Under the pieces are notes generated by a model. The model was not told where the DNA came from, searched no databases, and worked only from the letters and a program-made list of their open reading frames with translations. The position numbers were made by a program, and so were the translations under genes. A stretch of 64,000 nt of DNA, from contig NZ_SMGE01000001.1 of assembly GCF_004339525.1 (NCBI RefSeq), positions 2,356,001-2,420,000 of the forward strand. Reading direction: 5' to 3'. The stretch's first letter is position 1. Each line of letters opens with the position of its first letter. Shown here piece by piece: positions 45,117 through 54,206 of the stretch. Source of the stretch: Flavobacterium sp. 90. GTDB taxonomy: Bacteria > Bacteroidota > Bacteroidia > Flavobacteriales > Flavobacteriaceae.

Positions 45117-45995
45117 ATGAAGAAATTCTTTGTAATTCTGTTTCTGTCTTTTCAGATGTTTGCTCAAACAACAAATGAACTTCGGCAACAATTGAATCAA
45201 ATTATTGCAAGTAAAAATGCGACCGTCGGAATATCTATAAAAAGCATTGAAGATAAAGATACTTTAAGTATTAACGGAAATTTGAAAGCTCCTTTGATGA
45301 GTGTTTTTAAATTTCATATTGCGTTGACGGTTTTAAATTTGGTGGATGAAGGTAAGCTTTCTTTGACGCAGGAAATTTTTATTAAAAAGAAAGATTTACA
45401 TGAAGATACCTGGAGTCCAATGAAAGAAGATTATCCGGATGGAAATGTGAAGTTAACTTTAGATAAAATATTGAGATATACTGTTTCGCATAGCGATAAT
45501 AATGGCTGTGATATTCTTATTGATTTGGTTGGCGGTACAAAAGTGGTGCAGAAATTTATCAATAAGCAAGGAATCAAAGACTTCGTTATTAAAGTCAACG
45601 AAGAACAAATGAAAAATTGGAAAAATCTTTATATCAACACAACAACTCCGTTGGCAGCAACTGAATTATTGGAAAATTTTTATAAAGGAGAAATTCTAAA
45701 AGAAGAAACTACCAAGTATTTGTATCAAATAATGGTAGAAACCTCAAGAGGGCTTACGTGGTTGAAAGCAGGACTTCCTGAAAATACAGAATTGGCACAC
45801 AGAACCGGAATTTCGGGAACAAATGATGCTAATTTGAGAGTTGCAATGAATGACATTGGGATTGTAAAACTCCCAAACGGAAAACATTTTATTATTTCTG
45901 TGTTTTTGAAAAACATAACAGAAAGTAAAGAAAATACAGAAAAAATAATTTCAGATATAGCGAGAGCAACTTGGGATTATTTCATTAAAAAGTAA
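45117..45995 (+). CDS. bla: Class A beta-lactamase, subclass A2-like
   Basis: 292 residues with a signal peptide (1-17, ending MFAQ). Periplasmic serine hydrolase that opens beta-lactam rings. The active-site motif SVFK gives Ser62 and Lys65; the SDN loop is at 126-128; NEEQM at 161-165 is in the omega-loop region that carries the deacylating glutamate; HRTGISG at 228-234 replaces the usual KTG with RTG. The pattern resembles the CfxA/VEB/PER group common in Bacteroidota. Its place between the two CoA-transferase subunit genes, framed by related repeats, suggests insertion. Spectrum cannot be predicted from the sequence. Confidence 0.9.
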   Translation: MKKFFVILFLSFQMFAQTTNELRQQLNQIIASKNATVGISIKSIEDKDTLSINGNLKAPLMSVFKFHIALTVLNLVDEGKLSLTQEIFIKKKDLHEDTWSPMKEDYPDGNVKLTLDKILRYTVSHSDNNGCDILIDLVGGTKVVQKFINKQGIKDFVIKVNEEQMKNWKNLYINTTTPLAATELLENFYKGEILKEETTKYLYQIMVETSRGLTWLKAGLPENTELAHRTGISGTNDANLRVAMNDIGIVKLPNGKHFIISVFLKNITESKENTEKIISDIARATWDYFIKK

Positions 45996-46001
45996 TTAGA
46001 T

Positions 46002-46080
46002 AATTAGTCAATTTGATAATGAGATAATTGATATAGATTGCGCATAGTAATGCATTATCTCATTATCAAATTGACTAATT
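46002..46080. repeat. Perfect 27-base inverted repeat
   Basis: Arms 46002-46028 and 46054-46080 are exactly complementary, with a 25-base loop containing AGATTGCGCATAG. Lies between the beta-lactamase gene and scoB and shares phrases with the element at 44748-45092. Confidence 0.9.
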
Positions 46081-46112
46081 GGCACATTAATAAATTAACA
46101 CATTAAAAAGAT

Positions 46113-46769
46113 ATGTTAACAAAAGAAGATATTGCAAAACGAATTGCAAAAGAAGTAAAAGACAGATATTTTGTGAATCTTGGAATTGGGATTCCAACTT
46201 TGGTTGCCAATTATGTGAGAGAAGATATTGCAGTTGAATTTCAAAGTGAAAATGGTGTTCTGGGAATGGGACCATTTCCTTTTGCCGGAGAAGAAGACGC
46301 TGATATCATTAACGCAGGAAAACAAACCATTACGACATTGCCGGGAGCGAGTTTCTTTGATTCTGCTTTTAGTTTTGGAATGATTCGCAGTCAAAAAGTA
46401 GATTTGACGATTCTGGGAGCAATGGAAGTTTCAGAAAATGGCGATATTGCCAATTGGAAGATTCCGGGAAAAATGGTGAAAGGAATGGGAGGAGCTATGG
46501 ATTTAGTAGCTTCCGCCGAAAATATTATCGTTGCAATGATGCATGTAAACAAAGCGGGAGAATCTAAAATACTAAAAAAATGCACTTTGCCATTAACTGG
46601 TGTAGGTTGTGTAAAAAAGGTAGTAACAGAACTTGCTGTTCTGGAAGTGACCGAAAAAGGGTTTAAACTCTTAGAACGAGCACCTGGTATTTCTGTGGAA
46701 CATATTATTGCATCTACAGAAGCTGAATTAATAATTGAAGGCAATATTCCGGAAATGGATATCCGATAA
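46113..46769 (+). CDS. scoB: 3-oxoacid CoA-transferase subunit B
   Basis: 218 residues, full length. Subunit B holds the catalytic glutamate, seen in SENGVLGMGPFPF (Glu50), which forms the enzyme-CoA thioester. GIGIPTLVANYV and the C-terminal GFKLLERAPGISVEHI are family features. Works with the scoA product. It is separated from scoA by the beta-lactamase gene and two repeat-bearing spacers, so transcription as one unit is uncertain. Confidence 0.95.
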   Translation: MLTKEDIAKRIAKEVKDRYFVNLGIGIPTLVANYVREDIAVEFQSENGVLGMGPFPFAGEEDADIINAGKQTITTLPGASFFDSAFSFGMIRSQKVDLTILGAMEVSENGDIANWKIPGKMVKGMGGAMDLVASAENIIVAMMHVNKAGESKILKKCTLPLTGVGCVKKVVTELAVLEVTEKGFKLLERAPGISVEHIIASTEAELIIEGNIPEMDIR

Positions 46770-46797
46770 ATTCTTACTTTTATAATAATGGCGTATG

Positions 46798-46830
46798 AAG
46801 GCTGGCTTTTAAAAAGGCTGGCCTTTTTTT
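46798..46830 (+). terminator. Possible terminator after scoB
   Basis: AAGGC and GCCTT arms around a duplicated GGCTGGC, followed by seven Ts. The stem is short, so this is tentative. Confidence 0.45.
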
Positions 46831-47009
46831 GTACGAATAATTTAAGAATCCACGAACTGCCTTTTTCCAGTAAAATTGGGATCTCCGCTGTTTTTAATCG
46901 TTTAATATATTATAAATCAATAGAATAATTAATTTTAGCCCTTTGTTTTTGAGAAATCTTCATAGTTTGTTAAATAAATGTGAATTTTAGGTAAAAAATG
47001 TTGCATTTT

Positions 47010-47079
47010 ATCGATTAAAGGCAAATTTCATCGATTATCTAACATAAATAAAATACTTTTATCTCGAAATAAAGTATTT
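47010..47079 (+). promoter_or_regulatory. Candidate control region of the M4 protease gene
   Basis: Two direct copies of ATCGATTA (47010-47017 and 47030-47037) are spaced by exactly 20 bases, and an inverted repeat AAATACTTT/AAAGTATTT (47051-47059, 47071-47079) follows. They lie 60-130 bases before the start codon. The regulator is unknown; no exact TAnnTTTG box was found. Nothing else was seen in 46831-47138. Confidence 0.45.
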
Positions 47080-47138
47080 ACTTACATTAAATATTTTGTT
47101 TGTAATCCATTTAACCAAACTAAAATACCAAATTTATT

Positions 47139-49922
47139 ATGGAAAGAAAATTACCCAAAATTATGGCCGGGACAGTTGTTATTCTTACATTTTCGCTATC
47201 AGGATTTGCACAGAATACCGACAAAAGAGTAAGTCAGAAAAGTGTCTCTGAAAACGGACAACCAAGTTTAATCACATTTAGTGAAAAATCCAGTTACAAG
47301 GAAGCAGATTATAATACTGTTTTTAAAGAACAACTAGGATTAAAAGAAAATCAGTCTTTTTCTAAGGTTAAAAAAGAATCAGACAAAGAAGGTTTTACGC
47401 ATGAAAAGTTTCAATTGTATGAACAAGGAGTAAAAGTAGAATTTGCTAATTATACGATTCACTCCAAAGAGGGAAAAGTAGTTTCGATGAACGGAGAGTT
47501 TTATAAGCTCGAAAATGTCAAAACAACGCCTAAATTATCAAGTCAGGCAGCTTTTGATAAAGCAATTGCTTACACAGGAGCAAAACAGTATTTATGGGAA
47601 ACTCCTGCAGATGCTGCTGCAATGGATTATAAAAAACCAAAAGGCGAACTTGTTTTGCTTCCATCAATGGATGACCAAGGCAAGGAAAGAAAAAGCGATA
47701 AAGTTCGTTTGGCCTACAAGTTTGATATTTATGCTACAAAACCATTGAGTCGTGGAGATCTTTACATCGATGCTCAAACTGGAGAAGCTTTGTTTTATAA
47801 TGCAACAATAAAACATTTAGGCGAAAATAGTCATGGAAGATTCATGTCGGCTGCAGCCAAAGAACAAAGCAAAAACGCAACTTCAAAATTAGCGATTGTT
47901 GCCGCAAATGCTGCAACACGTTATAGCGGAACTCAAACTATTCAGACAACTTTAAGCGGATCTTCGTATATTTTATCTGATGGTACTCGTGGAAATGGAG
48001 TTCAGACTTACAATTCGGCGAAGACCGCAACTTATCCAACAACCAACTTTACGGATGCAGATAATAACTGGACAGCAGCCGAGTATAATAATACAAACAA
48101 AGACAATGGCGCGCTTGATGCACATTGGGGAGCTGAAATGACTTATGATTATTGGTCAGCCGTACACGGAAGAAACAGTTATGATAATGCCGGAGCAAAA
48201 ATCAAAAGTTATGTGCATTATAATTTAGTTGCTGCGGGATATCCGGATAATAATAACGCATTTTGGAACGGAAGTGTTATGACTTACGGTGACGGAAGCG
48301 GAACCGGAGGATTTGATATCTTAACAGCGCTTGATGTTGCAGGACACGAAATAGGTCATGCGGTTTGTACTTATACAGCAAATTTGGCATATCAAAAAGA
48401 ATCCGGAGCGATGAACGAAGCATTCTCTGATATTTGGGGAGCTTGTATCGAATATCGTGCTGCACCAACAAAATCGACTTGGTTAGTAGGAGAAGATATC
48501 GAAAGAAGAAGTGGGCATCTTGCTTTACGTTCGATGAGCGATCCAAATTCTGAAGGACAGCCAGATACTTATGGCGGAACTTATTGGGTAAATGTAAATT
48601 GTACGCCAACAAATAATAATGACCAATGTGGTGTTCATACCAATTCAGGAGTATTAAATCACTGGTTTTATATTTTGTCTGTAGGTAAAACAGGAACAAA
48701 TGATATTGGAAACGCTTACAACGTAACCGGAATCACAATTGACAAAGCAGCAAAAATTGCTTTCCGTTTAGAAAGTGTTTATTTAACTTCAAATTCTACT
48801 TATGCAAACGCTAGAACTTCAGGAATTCAATCGGCTATTGATTTATACGGAGCTGGTTCTGCAGAAGTTATTGCAACTACAAACGCGTTTTATGCTGTAG
48901 GAGTTGGTGCTGCATATTCAGGATCTACAGATACAGTTGCTCCAAGTGCTCCAACAGCTCTTGCTGCTGCGGGAACAACAGGATCAAGTACTAATTTAAC
49001 CTGGACAGCTTCTACAGATAATGTAGCCGTTACCGGATATGATATCTATCAAGGAGCAACTCTAAAAGGTTCTTCTACAACAACAAGTTATACTGTAACT
49101 GGATTAACAGCTTTGACAGCTTATACTTTTACGGTGAAAGCCAAAGATGCCGCAGGAAATGTTTCGGCAGCGAGTAATGCTGTGAATGTTACGACTACAG
49201 CAGCTTCAGTAGCTTATTGTACATCAAAAGGAAATAGCGCTACAGACGAGAGAATCTCAAAAGTTGTTTTTGGAACTATCAATAAAACTTCTACAGCAAC
49301 AACTGGATATGAAGATTTTACTGCTACTTCTACAAATGCAGCGCAAGGAACTGCGTACACAATAACAATTACGCCAACATGGACTTCATCTGTTTACAGC
49401 GAAGGATATGCTGTTTTCATTGACTACAATCAAGATGGTGATTTTTCAGATTCAGGAGAAACTGTTTTCACAAAAGCAGCGTCAACAGCTTCAACAGCAA
49501 CAGGATCAATTACAATTCCTGCAACGGCAACTTTGGGAACAACAAGACTTAGAGTTTCAATGAAATACAATGCAATTCCAACTTCTTGTGAATCTTTCTC
49601 TTATGGTCAAGTAGAAGATTATACTATAAACATAACTGCTTCAGGTGGAATTGTAAGTGAAGATGTTACTGCAGGATTAGTTGAAACAGTTGAAACTTCA
49701 AGTTTTGCTTTATATCCGAATCCGGTTGGAGGTGAACTGAACGTTTCATTTGCAAACAGTGAAGGTTATTCTTTTAGAATCATAAACACATTAGGTCAGC
49801 AATTAAAAACTGGTCTACTTTCTGGAAATCTTGTTGATGTAAGCAACTTGAGCACTGGAATTTATATTATCGAATTGAATAAAGACGACAAAAAAATCGT
49901 TAAGAAATTCGTTAAGAAATAA
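47139..49922 (+). CDS. T9SS-exported M4 (thermolysin-like) metalloprotease
   Basis: 927 residues. Signal peptide (about 1-25, ending GFAQ); FTP/PepSY pro-domain (about 40-210) that keeps the enzyme inactive; M4 catalytic domain with zinc ligands in HEIGH (His403, His407; catalytic Glu404) and NEAFSD (Glu427); a fibronectin type III domain (about 603-692); a GEVED domain (about 700-835, with VFIDYNQDGDFSD); and a type A T9SS sorting domain (about 855-927: LYPNPVGGELNVSF to KKIVKKFVKK). It is secreted through T9SS with removal of the tail, and degrades extracellular protein. Monocistronic, ending at a strong terminator. Confidence 0.95.
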   Translation: MERKLPKIMAGTVVILTFSLSGFAQNTDKRVSQKSVSENGQPSLITFSEKSSYKEADYNTVFKEQLGLKENQSFSKVKKESDKEGFTHEKFQLYEQGVKVEFANYTIHSKEGKVVSMNGEFYKLENVKTTPKLSSQAAFDKAIAYTGAKQYLWETPADAAAMDYKKPKGELVLLPSMDDQGKERKSDKVRLAYKFDIYATKPLSRGDLYIDAQTGEALFYNATIKHLGENSHGRFMSAAAKEQSKNATSKLAIVAANAATRYSGTQTIQTTLSGSSYILSDGTRGNGVQTYNSAKTATYPTTNFTDADNNWTAAEYNNTNKDNGALDAHWGAEMTYDYWSAVHGRNSYDNAGAKIKSYVHYNLVAAGYPDNNNAFWNGSVMTYGDGSGTGGFDILTALDVAGHEIGHAVCTYTANLAYQKESGAMNEAFSDIWGACIEYRAAPTKSTWLVGEDIERRSGHLALRSMSDPNSEGQPDTYGGTYWVNVNCTPTNNNDQCGVHTNSGVLNHWFYILSVGKTGTNDIGNAYNVTGITIDKAAKIAFRLESVYLTSNSTYANARTSGIQSAIDLYGAGSAEVIATTNAFYAVGVGAAYSGSTDTVAPSAPTALAAAGTTGSSTNLTWTASTDNVAVTGYDIYQGATLKGSSTTTSYTVTGLTALTAYTFTVKAKDAAGNVSAASNAVNVTTTAASVAYCTSKGNSATDERISKVVFGTINKTSTATTGYEDFTATSTNAAQGTAYTITITPTWTSSVYSEGYAVFIDYNQDGDFSDSGETVFTKAASTASTATGSITIPATATLGTTRLRVSMKYNAIPTSCESFSYGQVEDYTINITASGGIVSEDVTAGLVETVETSSFALYPNPVGGELNVSFANSEGYSFRIINTLGQQLKTGLLSGNLVDVSNLSTGIYIIELNKDDKKIVKKFVKK

Positions 49923-49945
49923 TTAAATTGAAATTAGTAAAAATG

Positions 49946-49974
49946 AAAAGCCTCGCAATTTGCGAGGCTTTTTT
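49946..49974 (+). terminator. Terminator after the M4 protease gene
   Basis: AAGCCTCGCAA/TTGCGAGGCTT stem followed by a T-run, 23 bases after the stop codon. Confidence 0.88.
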
Positions 49975-49989
49975 ATGAAGATTTGTGAA

Positions 49990-50250
49990 GTTATAATCTC
50001 GCAAAGACGCAAAGTCGCAAAGTTTTTTCTCATTTTATGTCATCTTGACGTAAGGAAGAATCTCTGCAAAGTAAATCGTTGAAAGGAACGCGGATGACAC
50101 AGATTCGCTTTGCGAAAACGCAGATTTACACGGATTTTTTCTTGGGTTTATGATTTTAAAACAAACAAAAACCGCCCAAATGAGCGGTTTCTTCATATAT
50201 AAAAACTTTGCGTCTCTGCTGCGACTTTGCGCGACTAAAAAAGTTACAAG
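49990..50250. repeat. Family B repeat pair in a convergent spacer
   Basis: CGCAAAGACGCAAAGTCGCAAAG at the left is mirrored by CTTTGCGTCTCTGCTGCGACTTTGCG at the right; between them are GTCATCTTGACG, CGCGGATGACACAGATTCG and AACGCAGATTTACACGG, which look like fragments of other dispersed repeats. No gene. Confidence 0.65.
50171..50188 (-). terminator. Terminator of the leftward TonB receptor gene
   Basis: On the minus strand ACCGC-TCATTTGG-GCGGT followed by TTTTTG. The same hairpin with small changes is used at 54098-54115, 54213-54230 and 57807-57824. Confidence 0.7.
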
Positions 50251-50298
50251 AAACCTTAGCTATCTTTTCGGTTAAATATAAAATTAAAACTTTAAATG

Positions 50299-52953
50299 TT
50301 AAAGTGTAAAACTCATACGTCCAAAGTAGTAAGCTCCAGTAGTTCCCATTTGAACCGGCGCATATTTAAATACTCCGTAGTAACTGTTTTCGTAAATTTG
50401 TTTGTCCGGGAAAATGTCAAACAAGTTATTTGCACCCAAAGCAATCTGAATTTTTGGAGTTATTTTGTAAGCAACAGTTAAATCAGTAACCACTTTTCCG
50501 TTATGTTTCTGGATTCCTCCAAAAGGGAAACCGTCACGAATTACTTCTCCAAAATAAGTATTTCTCAATAAAAAGTTCCATTTTGTTAGACTATAATTGA
50601 TTGCGAAAGTACCTTTATGTTTTGGCGTATTCGTTTCGATTAAACTTCTTTCCTGCGGACCATAATACACATCTTCTTGACCAATAAACAAAGGCGGAAT
50701 ATTATTCAACTGATCATCAACTTTGTTAGCATTGTAGTTGTATAATAGCGAAAGATTCATTTTTCCGGGACCAACATTTAGGTCATAATCAATAACCATA
50801 TCGACTCCGTTTGTAGTGGTGTTGATCGCATTCGTAAAGAAACGACCCGTTTGAGCGCCATATTGAGCAAATAAATCACGAAGCGCCGGAACAGGTTCTC
50901 CGTAAGCATCGTTTCCTAAATTTCCCGTAAGGATAATTCTGTTGTCAATTCTAATGTGATAATAATCAGCCGTAATGTGTAATTTTTTGGTTGGAGAAAA
51001 AACAATTCCAAAGCTATAGTTTCTTGAAGTTTCTTCTTTTAATTTCGGAATTCCCAGTTCTTTAGCAACCTGACTATCATTTCTAAAAATACCCGAATTT
51101 AGAAGTTGTCCGTCAACAACATCTGTTGCGATATTATTGAAGAATTGTTGGTGTAACGAAGGCGCTCTAAAACCTGTACTAATGGCACCACGAACAAATA
51201 GATTGTCTAAGATTTTGTATCTCGCAGATAATTTTCCGTTAATCGTATTTCCAAAATCAGTGAAATCTTCGTAACGACCCGCAACTCCAATTAATAATTT
51301 TTCCGTAACATCAGCTTCAACATCAGCATAAACGCCAACGCTGTTTCTGTTTTCGTTTACAGCATTCAAAGGAGAAAATCCGGGGAACGATTGTGCTCCG
51401 CCATTAATATATGAATTCTCTTCGCCCGGAACAATTTTGTATTTTTCAAAACGATATTCACCTCCAAAAGCAACATTCAAACCATGAAAAACATCTTTAT
51501 ACAATCGAGAAATATCAGCATTGACCGTGTTTTGTAAAAACGAGTGATTTCCGGCCTTAAAATCTGTTGGACTATTATCACCTAAGGAAACGTTGTTTGT
51601 GTTCGATACATCGTAAATAAACTTGTTTTCACCAATAGTATTACTCAAGTCCAGTTTCCATTCTCCAAATTTAAATTTAAAACCAACAGAAGAAGAAAGA
51701 TCCGTTACAACAGAATTTAATTCCGGTTGAAATCCGAAAGGGAAAATAGAAGCGACAACATTCTCCGTTTCACTTGGTAAACGTCTAAAACCAAAACCTG
51801 TTCCTTCTCTATGACTTACGCCACCATTTGCATAAAATTCGATTTGATCGTTTAACGGAATTGAAGTATTAAAGAATCCCTGAATATTTTGGATTTTTGC
51901 ATCTCCAATCTGAAAATTGAAATCATCACGTTTCAATCCATTTTGAGCTAATAAATCATCATCAATTTGACGAGATTGAGCGGGATTATCAGCAAAATCA
52001 TAAGCAAAGAAATTGCCTTGCGCCGATTGATCGAAGATAATCAGGTTGTTGTTTTGAGAGCGATTCGTTTTTTCGCGGTTATTAAATTCACCGGTTAAGT
52101 TGATAAAACCTCCTTTATTTCCAATTTTTGCTCCGTAGTTTAAGTTCACATTTGTAGTCTGACCATCATCTCGAGATGTTGAACCATAAGTTGCATTTAC
52201 TTCAAGACCCGCGTTATCTTTTAAAACCAAATTGATTACACCAGCAATTGCATCAGAACCATATTGAGCTGCTGCACCATCACGCAAAACTTCAATACGT
52301 TTTATGGACGAAGCCGGAATAGCACTTAAATCTGTACCAACAGACCCGTTTCCAACCGTATTTTGGTAGTTTACCAATGAGGTAGTATGTCTTCTTTTTC
52401 CATTAACCAAAACCAAAACCTGATCAGGACCTAAACCTCTCAAGGAAGCCGGATCAATATGTTCGGTTCCATCTGCCGAAGATTGACGGTTTGAATTAAA
52501 AGACGGAATCATATACGTCAAAATATCGTTTGTCGTAGTTTGTGGCGTTATGTTTCTGATTTTAGCCAAGTTTACAACATCAACAGGAACTGCCGTTTCA
52601 AGTTTGCTCTTCTTAGGATTTCTACTTCCTACAACTACAATTTCGTCAAGACTATTGTTTTCCAAAGCTAATTGTACATCTACAAAATGGTCTTTTGCCA
52701 CCAATTCTTTCGTTTGATAGCCAAATAGCGATACAATTAATGTTGGATTATTAGCCGAAGCGTTAATTGTAAATTTTCCTAAAGCATCACTTGTAGTATT
52801 GGTTTGAGTTCCTTTGATAAGAACAGTTGCAAATTCCAACGGATTTCCATTTTCATTTGTAATAGTCCCTTTTATCTCGTGATTCTGTGCAAAAAACAAA
52901 GTACTCGATAAAGTGAGAATTGCGGTTAGCACAATTTGTAATTTTTTTCTCAT
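50299..52953 (-). CDS. TonB-dependent outer-membrane receptor
   Basis: 884 residues. Signal peptide (about 1-22, ending FFAQ), carboxypeptidase-like domain (about 25-105, HEIKGTITNENGNPLEF), plug domain (IKRIEVLRDGAAAQYGSDA, with LRGLGPDQVLVLVNGKRRH) and a long barrel ending in the aromatic FGRMSFTL. The plug sequence PASSIKRIEVLRDGAAAQYG is of the type found in receptors for siderophores, oligosaccharides or other small ligands; no SusD partner is nearby, so a polysaccharide-utilisation locus is unlikely. The substrate is unknown. Convergent with the M4 protease gene. Confidence 0.9.
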   Translation of the reverse strand: MRKKLQIVLTAILTLSSTLFFAQNHEIKGTITNENGNPLEFATVLIKGTQTNTTSDALGKFTINASANNPTLIVSLFGYQTKELVAKDHFVDVQLALENNSLDEIVVVGSRNPKKSKLETAVPVDVVNLAKIRNITPQTTTNDILTYMIPSFNSNRQSSADGTEHIDPASLRGLGPDQVLVLVNGKRRHTTSLVNYQNTVGNGSVGTDLSAIPASSIKRIEVLRDGAAAQYGSDAIAGVINLVLKDNAGLEVNATYGSTSRDDGQTTNVNLNYGAKIGNKGGFINLTGEFNNREKTNRSQNNNLIIFDQSAQGNFFAYDFADNPAQSRQIDDDLLAQNGLKRDDFNFQIGDAKIQNIQGFFNTSIPLNDQIEFYANGGVSHREGTGFGFRRLPSETENVVASIFPFGFQPELNSVVTDLSSSVGFKFKFGEWKLDLSNTIGENKFIYDVSNTNNVSLGDNSPTDFKAGNHSFLQNTVNADISRLYKDVFHGLNVAFGGEYRFEKYKIVPGEENSYINGGAQSFPGFSPLNAVNENRNSVGVYADVEADVTEKLLIGVAGRYEDFTDFGNTINGKLSARYKILDNLFVRGAISTGFRAPSLHQQFFNNIATDVVDGQLLNSGIFRNDSQVAKELGIPKLKEETSRNYSFGIVFSPTKKLHITADYYHIRIDNRIILTGNLGNDAYGEPVPALRDLFAQYGAQTGRFFTNAINTTTNGVDMVIDYDLNVGPGKMNLSLLYNYNANKVDDQLNNIPPLFIGQEDVYYGPQERSLIETNTPKHKGTFAINYSLTKWNFLLRNTYFGEVIRDGFPFGGIQKHNGKVVTDLTVAYKITPKIQIALGANNLFDIFPDKQIYENSYYGVFKYAPVQMGTTGAYYFGRMSFTL

Positions 52954-53136
52954 TGGTGAATTTGGTTTTGAATATGATGTAATAATTTTTCTTCAAACAG
53001 AAGAAATGCAAAGTAATTGTCTAGTATTTATATAGACTTATGAATAAAATGCAAATGTAATTGTAAATAATTAAAATCGATTTATAAAATATCATTATTT
53101 GTGATATCAACGTGTCAATTTTTAGGTTTAATGAAA

Positions 53137-53144
53137 TATCTTTG
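53137..53144 (+). promoter_or_regulatory. -7 box upstream of the SAM hydrolase-like gene
   Basis: TATCTTTG matches the Bacteroidota -7 consensus and lies 23 bases before the ATG. No TTG is seen at the expected -33 spacing. Confidence 0.55.
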
Positions 53145-53167
53145 CTGAAAATTTAAAAAGAGAAAAA

Positions 53168-54055
53168 ATGAAATTAAGATTGTTACTTTTTTTGTGCGCT
53201 ATTACATTTAATGTTTTTTCGCAAAATAACGTATTGGTTTTTCAATCAGATTTTGGTTTGAAAGATGGGGCAGTATCTGCTATGAAAGGGGTTGCGATGG
53301 GAGTTTCAACCGATTTGAAAATATTTGATGTAACTCACGAAATTCCGGCATTTAATATTTGGGAAGCCGCATATCGTTTGTCTCAAACGGCACAATATTA
53401 TCCTGCAGGAACTGTTTTTGTTTCAGTTTGTGATCCTGGAGTTGGTACTTCGAGACATTCAGTTGTTCTATTGACCAAATCAGGACATTATTTTGTAACT
53501 CCGGATAACGGAACTTTAACTTTAATCGCTGAACAATTAGGAATTCAGGAAATTCGTGAAATCGATGAAGTAAAAAACCGTCGTCAGAATTCAAATGAAT
53601 CTTATACGTTTCACGGTCGCGATGTTTACGCTTTTACCGGAGCGCGTTTAGCATCAAAAACAATTACGTTTGAAGAAGTTGGACCAAAATTGCCAAACGA
53701 AGTAGTGAAAATCGAATATCAAAAACCAGTTTTCGAAAAAGGAATTATCAAAGGCGGAATTCCAATTTTGGACATTCAATACGGAAACGTTTGGACAAAT
53801 ATTGATAAAAAGACTTTTGCTAATTTAGACGTGAAAGCTGGAGATATAGTTAAAATCCAGATTTTCAAAGGAACTAAAAAAGTTTATGACGGAAAATTAA
53901 AATTGGTACACACTTTTGGAGAAGTTCCGGTTGGTACTGATGTTTGTTATTTCAACAGTCTTCTGAATTTTTCATTAGCCGTAAATCAAGGAAGTTTCTC
54001 AGAAAAATACAAAATCTACAGCGGAGCAGATTGGAGTATTTTGCTAAGCAAATAA
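53168..54055 (+). CDS. SAM hydrolase-like (DUF62) protein with signal peptide
   Basis: 295 residues. The family hydrolyses S-adenosylmethionine to adenosine, or in rare members chlorinates or fluorinates it. The N-terminal SDFGLKDGAVSAMKG, the catalytic Asp89 and Arg96 in CDPGVGTSRH, TPDNGTL, and His149 in FHGRD fit the Asp-Arg-His hydroxide-type triad rather than a fluorinase. Unlike ordinary cytoplasmic members, it starts with MKLRLLLFLCAITFNVFSQ, a convincing signal peptide, so it is probably periplasmic. Single gene with its own promoter and terminator. What SAM or other nucleoside it would meet there is unknown. Confidence 0.88.
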   Translation: MKLRLLLFLCAITFNVFSQNNVLVFQSDFGLKDGAVSAMKGVAMGVSTDLKIFDVTHEIPAFNIWEAAYRLSQTAQYYPAGTVFVSVCDPGVGTSRHSVVLLTKSGHYFVTPDNGTLTLIAEQLGIQEIREIDEVKNRRQNSNESYTFHGRDVYAFTGARLASKTITFEEVGPKLPNEVVKIEYQKPVFEKGIIKGGIPILDIQYGNVWTNIDKKTFANLDVKAGDIVKIQIFKGTKKVYDGKLKLVHTFGEVPVGTDVCYFNSLLNFSLAVNQGSFSEKYKIYSGADWSILLSK

Positions 54056-54093
54056 TACAGCTATTATAATATTTAAGAATATCCCATAAAACA

Positions 54094-54122
54094 AAAAACC
54101 GCTCATTTGAGCGGTTTTTTGT
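54094..54122 (+). terminator. Terminator, copy 1 of a duplicated hairpin
   Basis: ACCGCTCA-TT-TGAGCGGT (54098-54115), perfect, with A-run before and T-run after. Ends the SAM hydrolase-like gene. Confidence 0.88.
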
Positions 54123-54131
54123 TTTGTCAGG

Positions 54132-54182
54132 CTGAGCGAAGTCGAAGCCCGTTACAATTGGCAAACCTTCGACTTCGCTCAG
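54132..54182. repeat. REP-like palindrome (CTTCGACTTCGCTCAG)
   Basis: Perfect 16-base arms CTGAGCGAAGTCGAAG (54132-54147) and CTTCGACTTCGCTCAG (54167-54182), 19-base loop. This palindrome is known from many unrelated bacterial genomes. It lies precisely between two copies of one terminator hairpin. Confidence 0.85.
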
Positions 54183-54206
54183 GATGACATTTGAATTCAT
54201 TAGAAC

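Noticed and set aside
44748..46105. A composite transposon carrying the beta-lactamase gene
   Set aside because: No transposase gene, target-site duplication or insertion-sequence ends could be identified; only related AT-rich repeats flank it.
48277..48699. 140-codon minus-strand frame inside the M4 protease gene
   Set aside because: Lies over the zinc-binding catalytic domain of a clear gene; a shadow frame.
53168..54055. A fluorinase or chlorinase assignment for the DUF62 protein
   Set aside because: The Asp89, Arg96, His149 set fits hydroxide-type SAM hydrolases, and halogenase-specific residues were not recognised.
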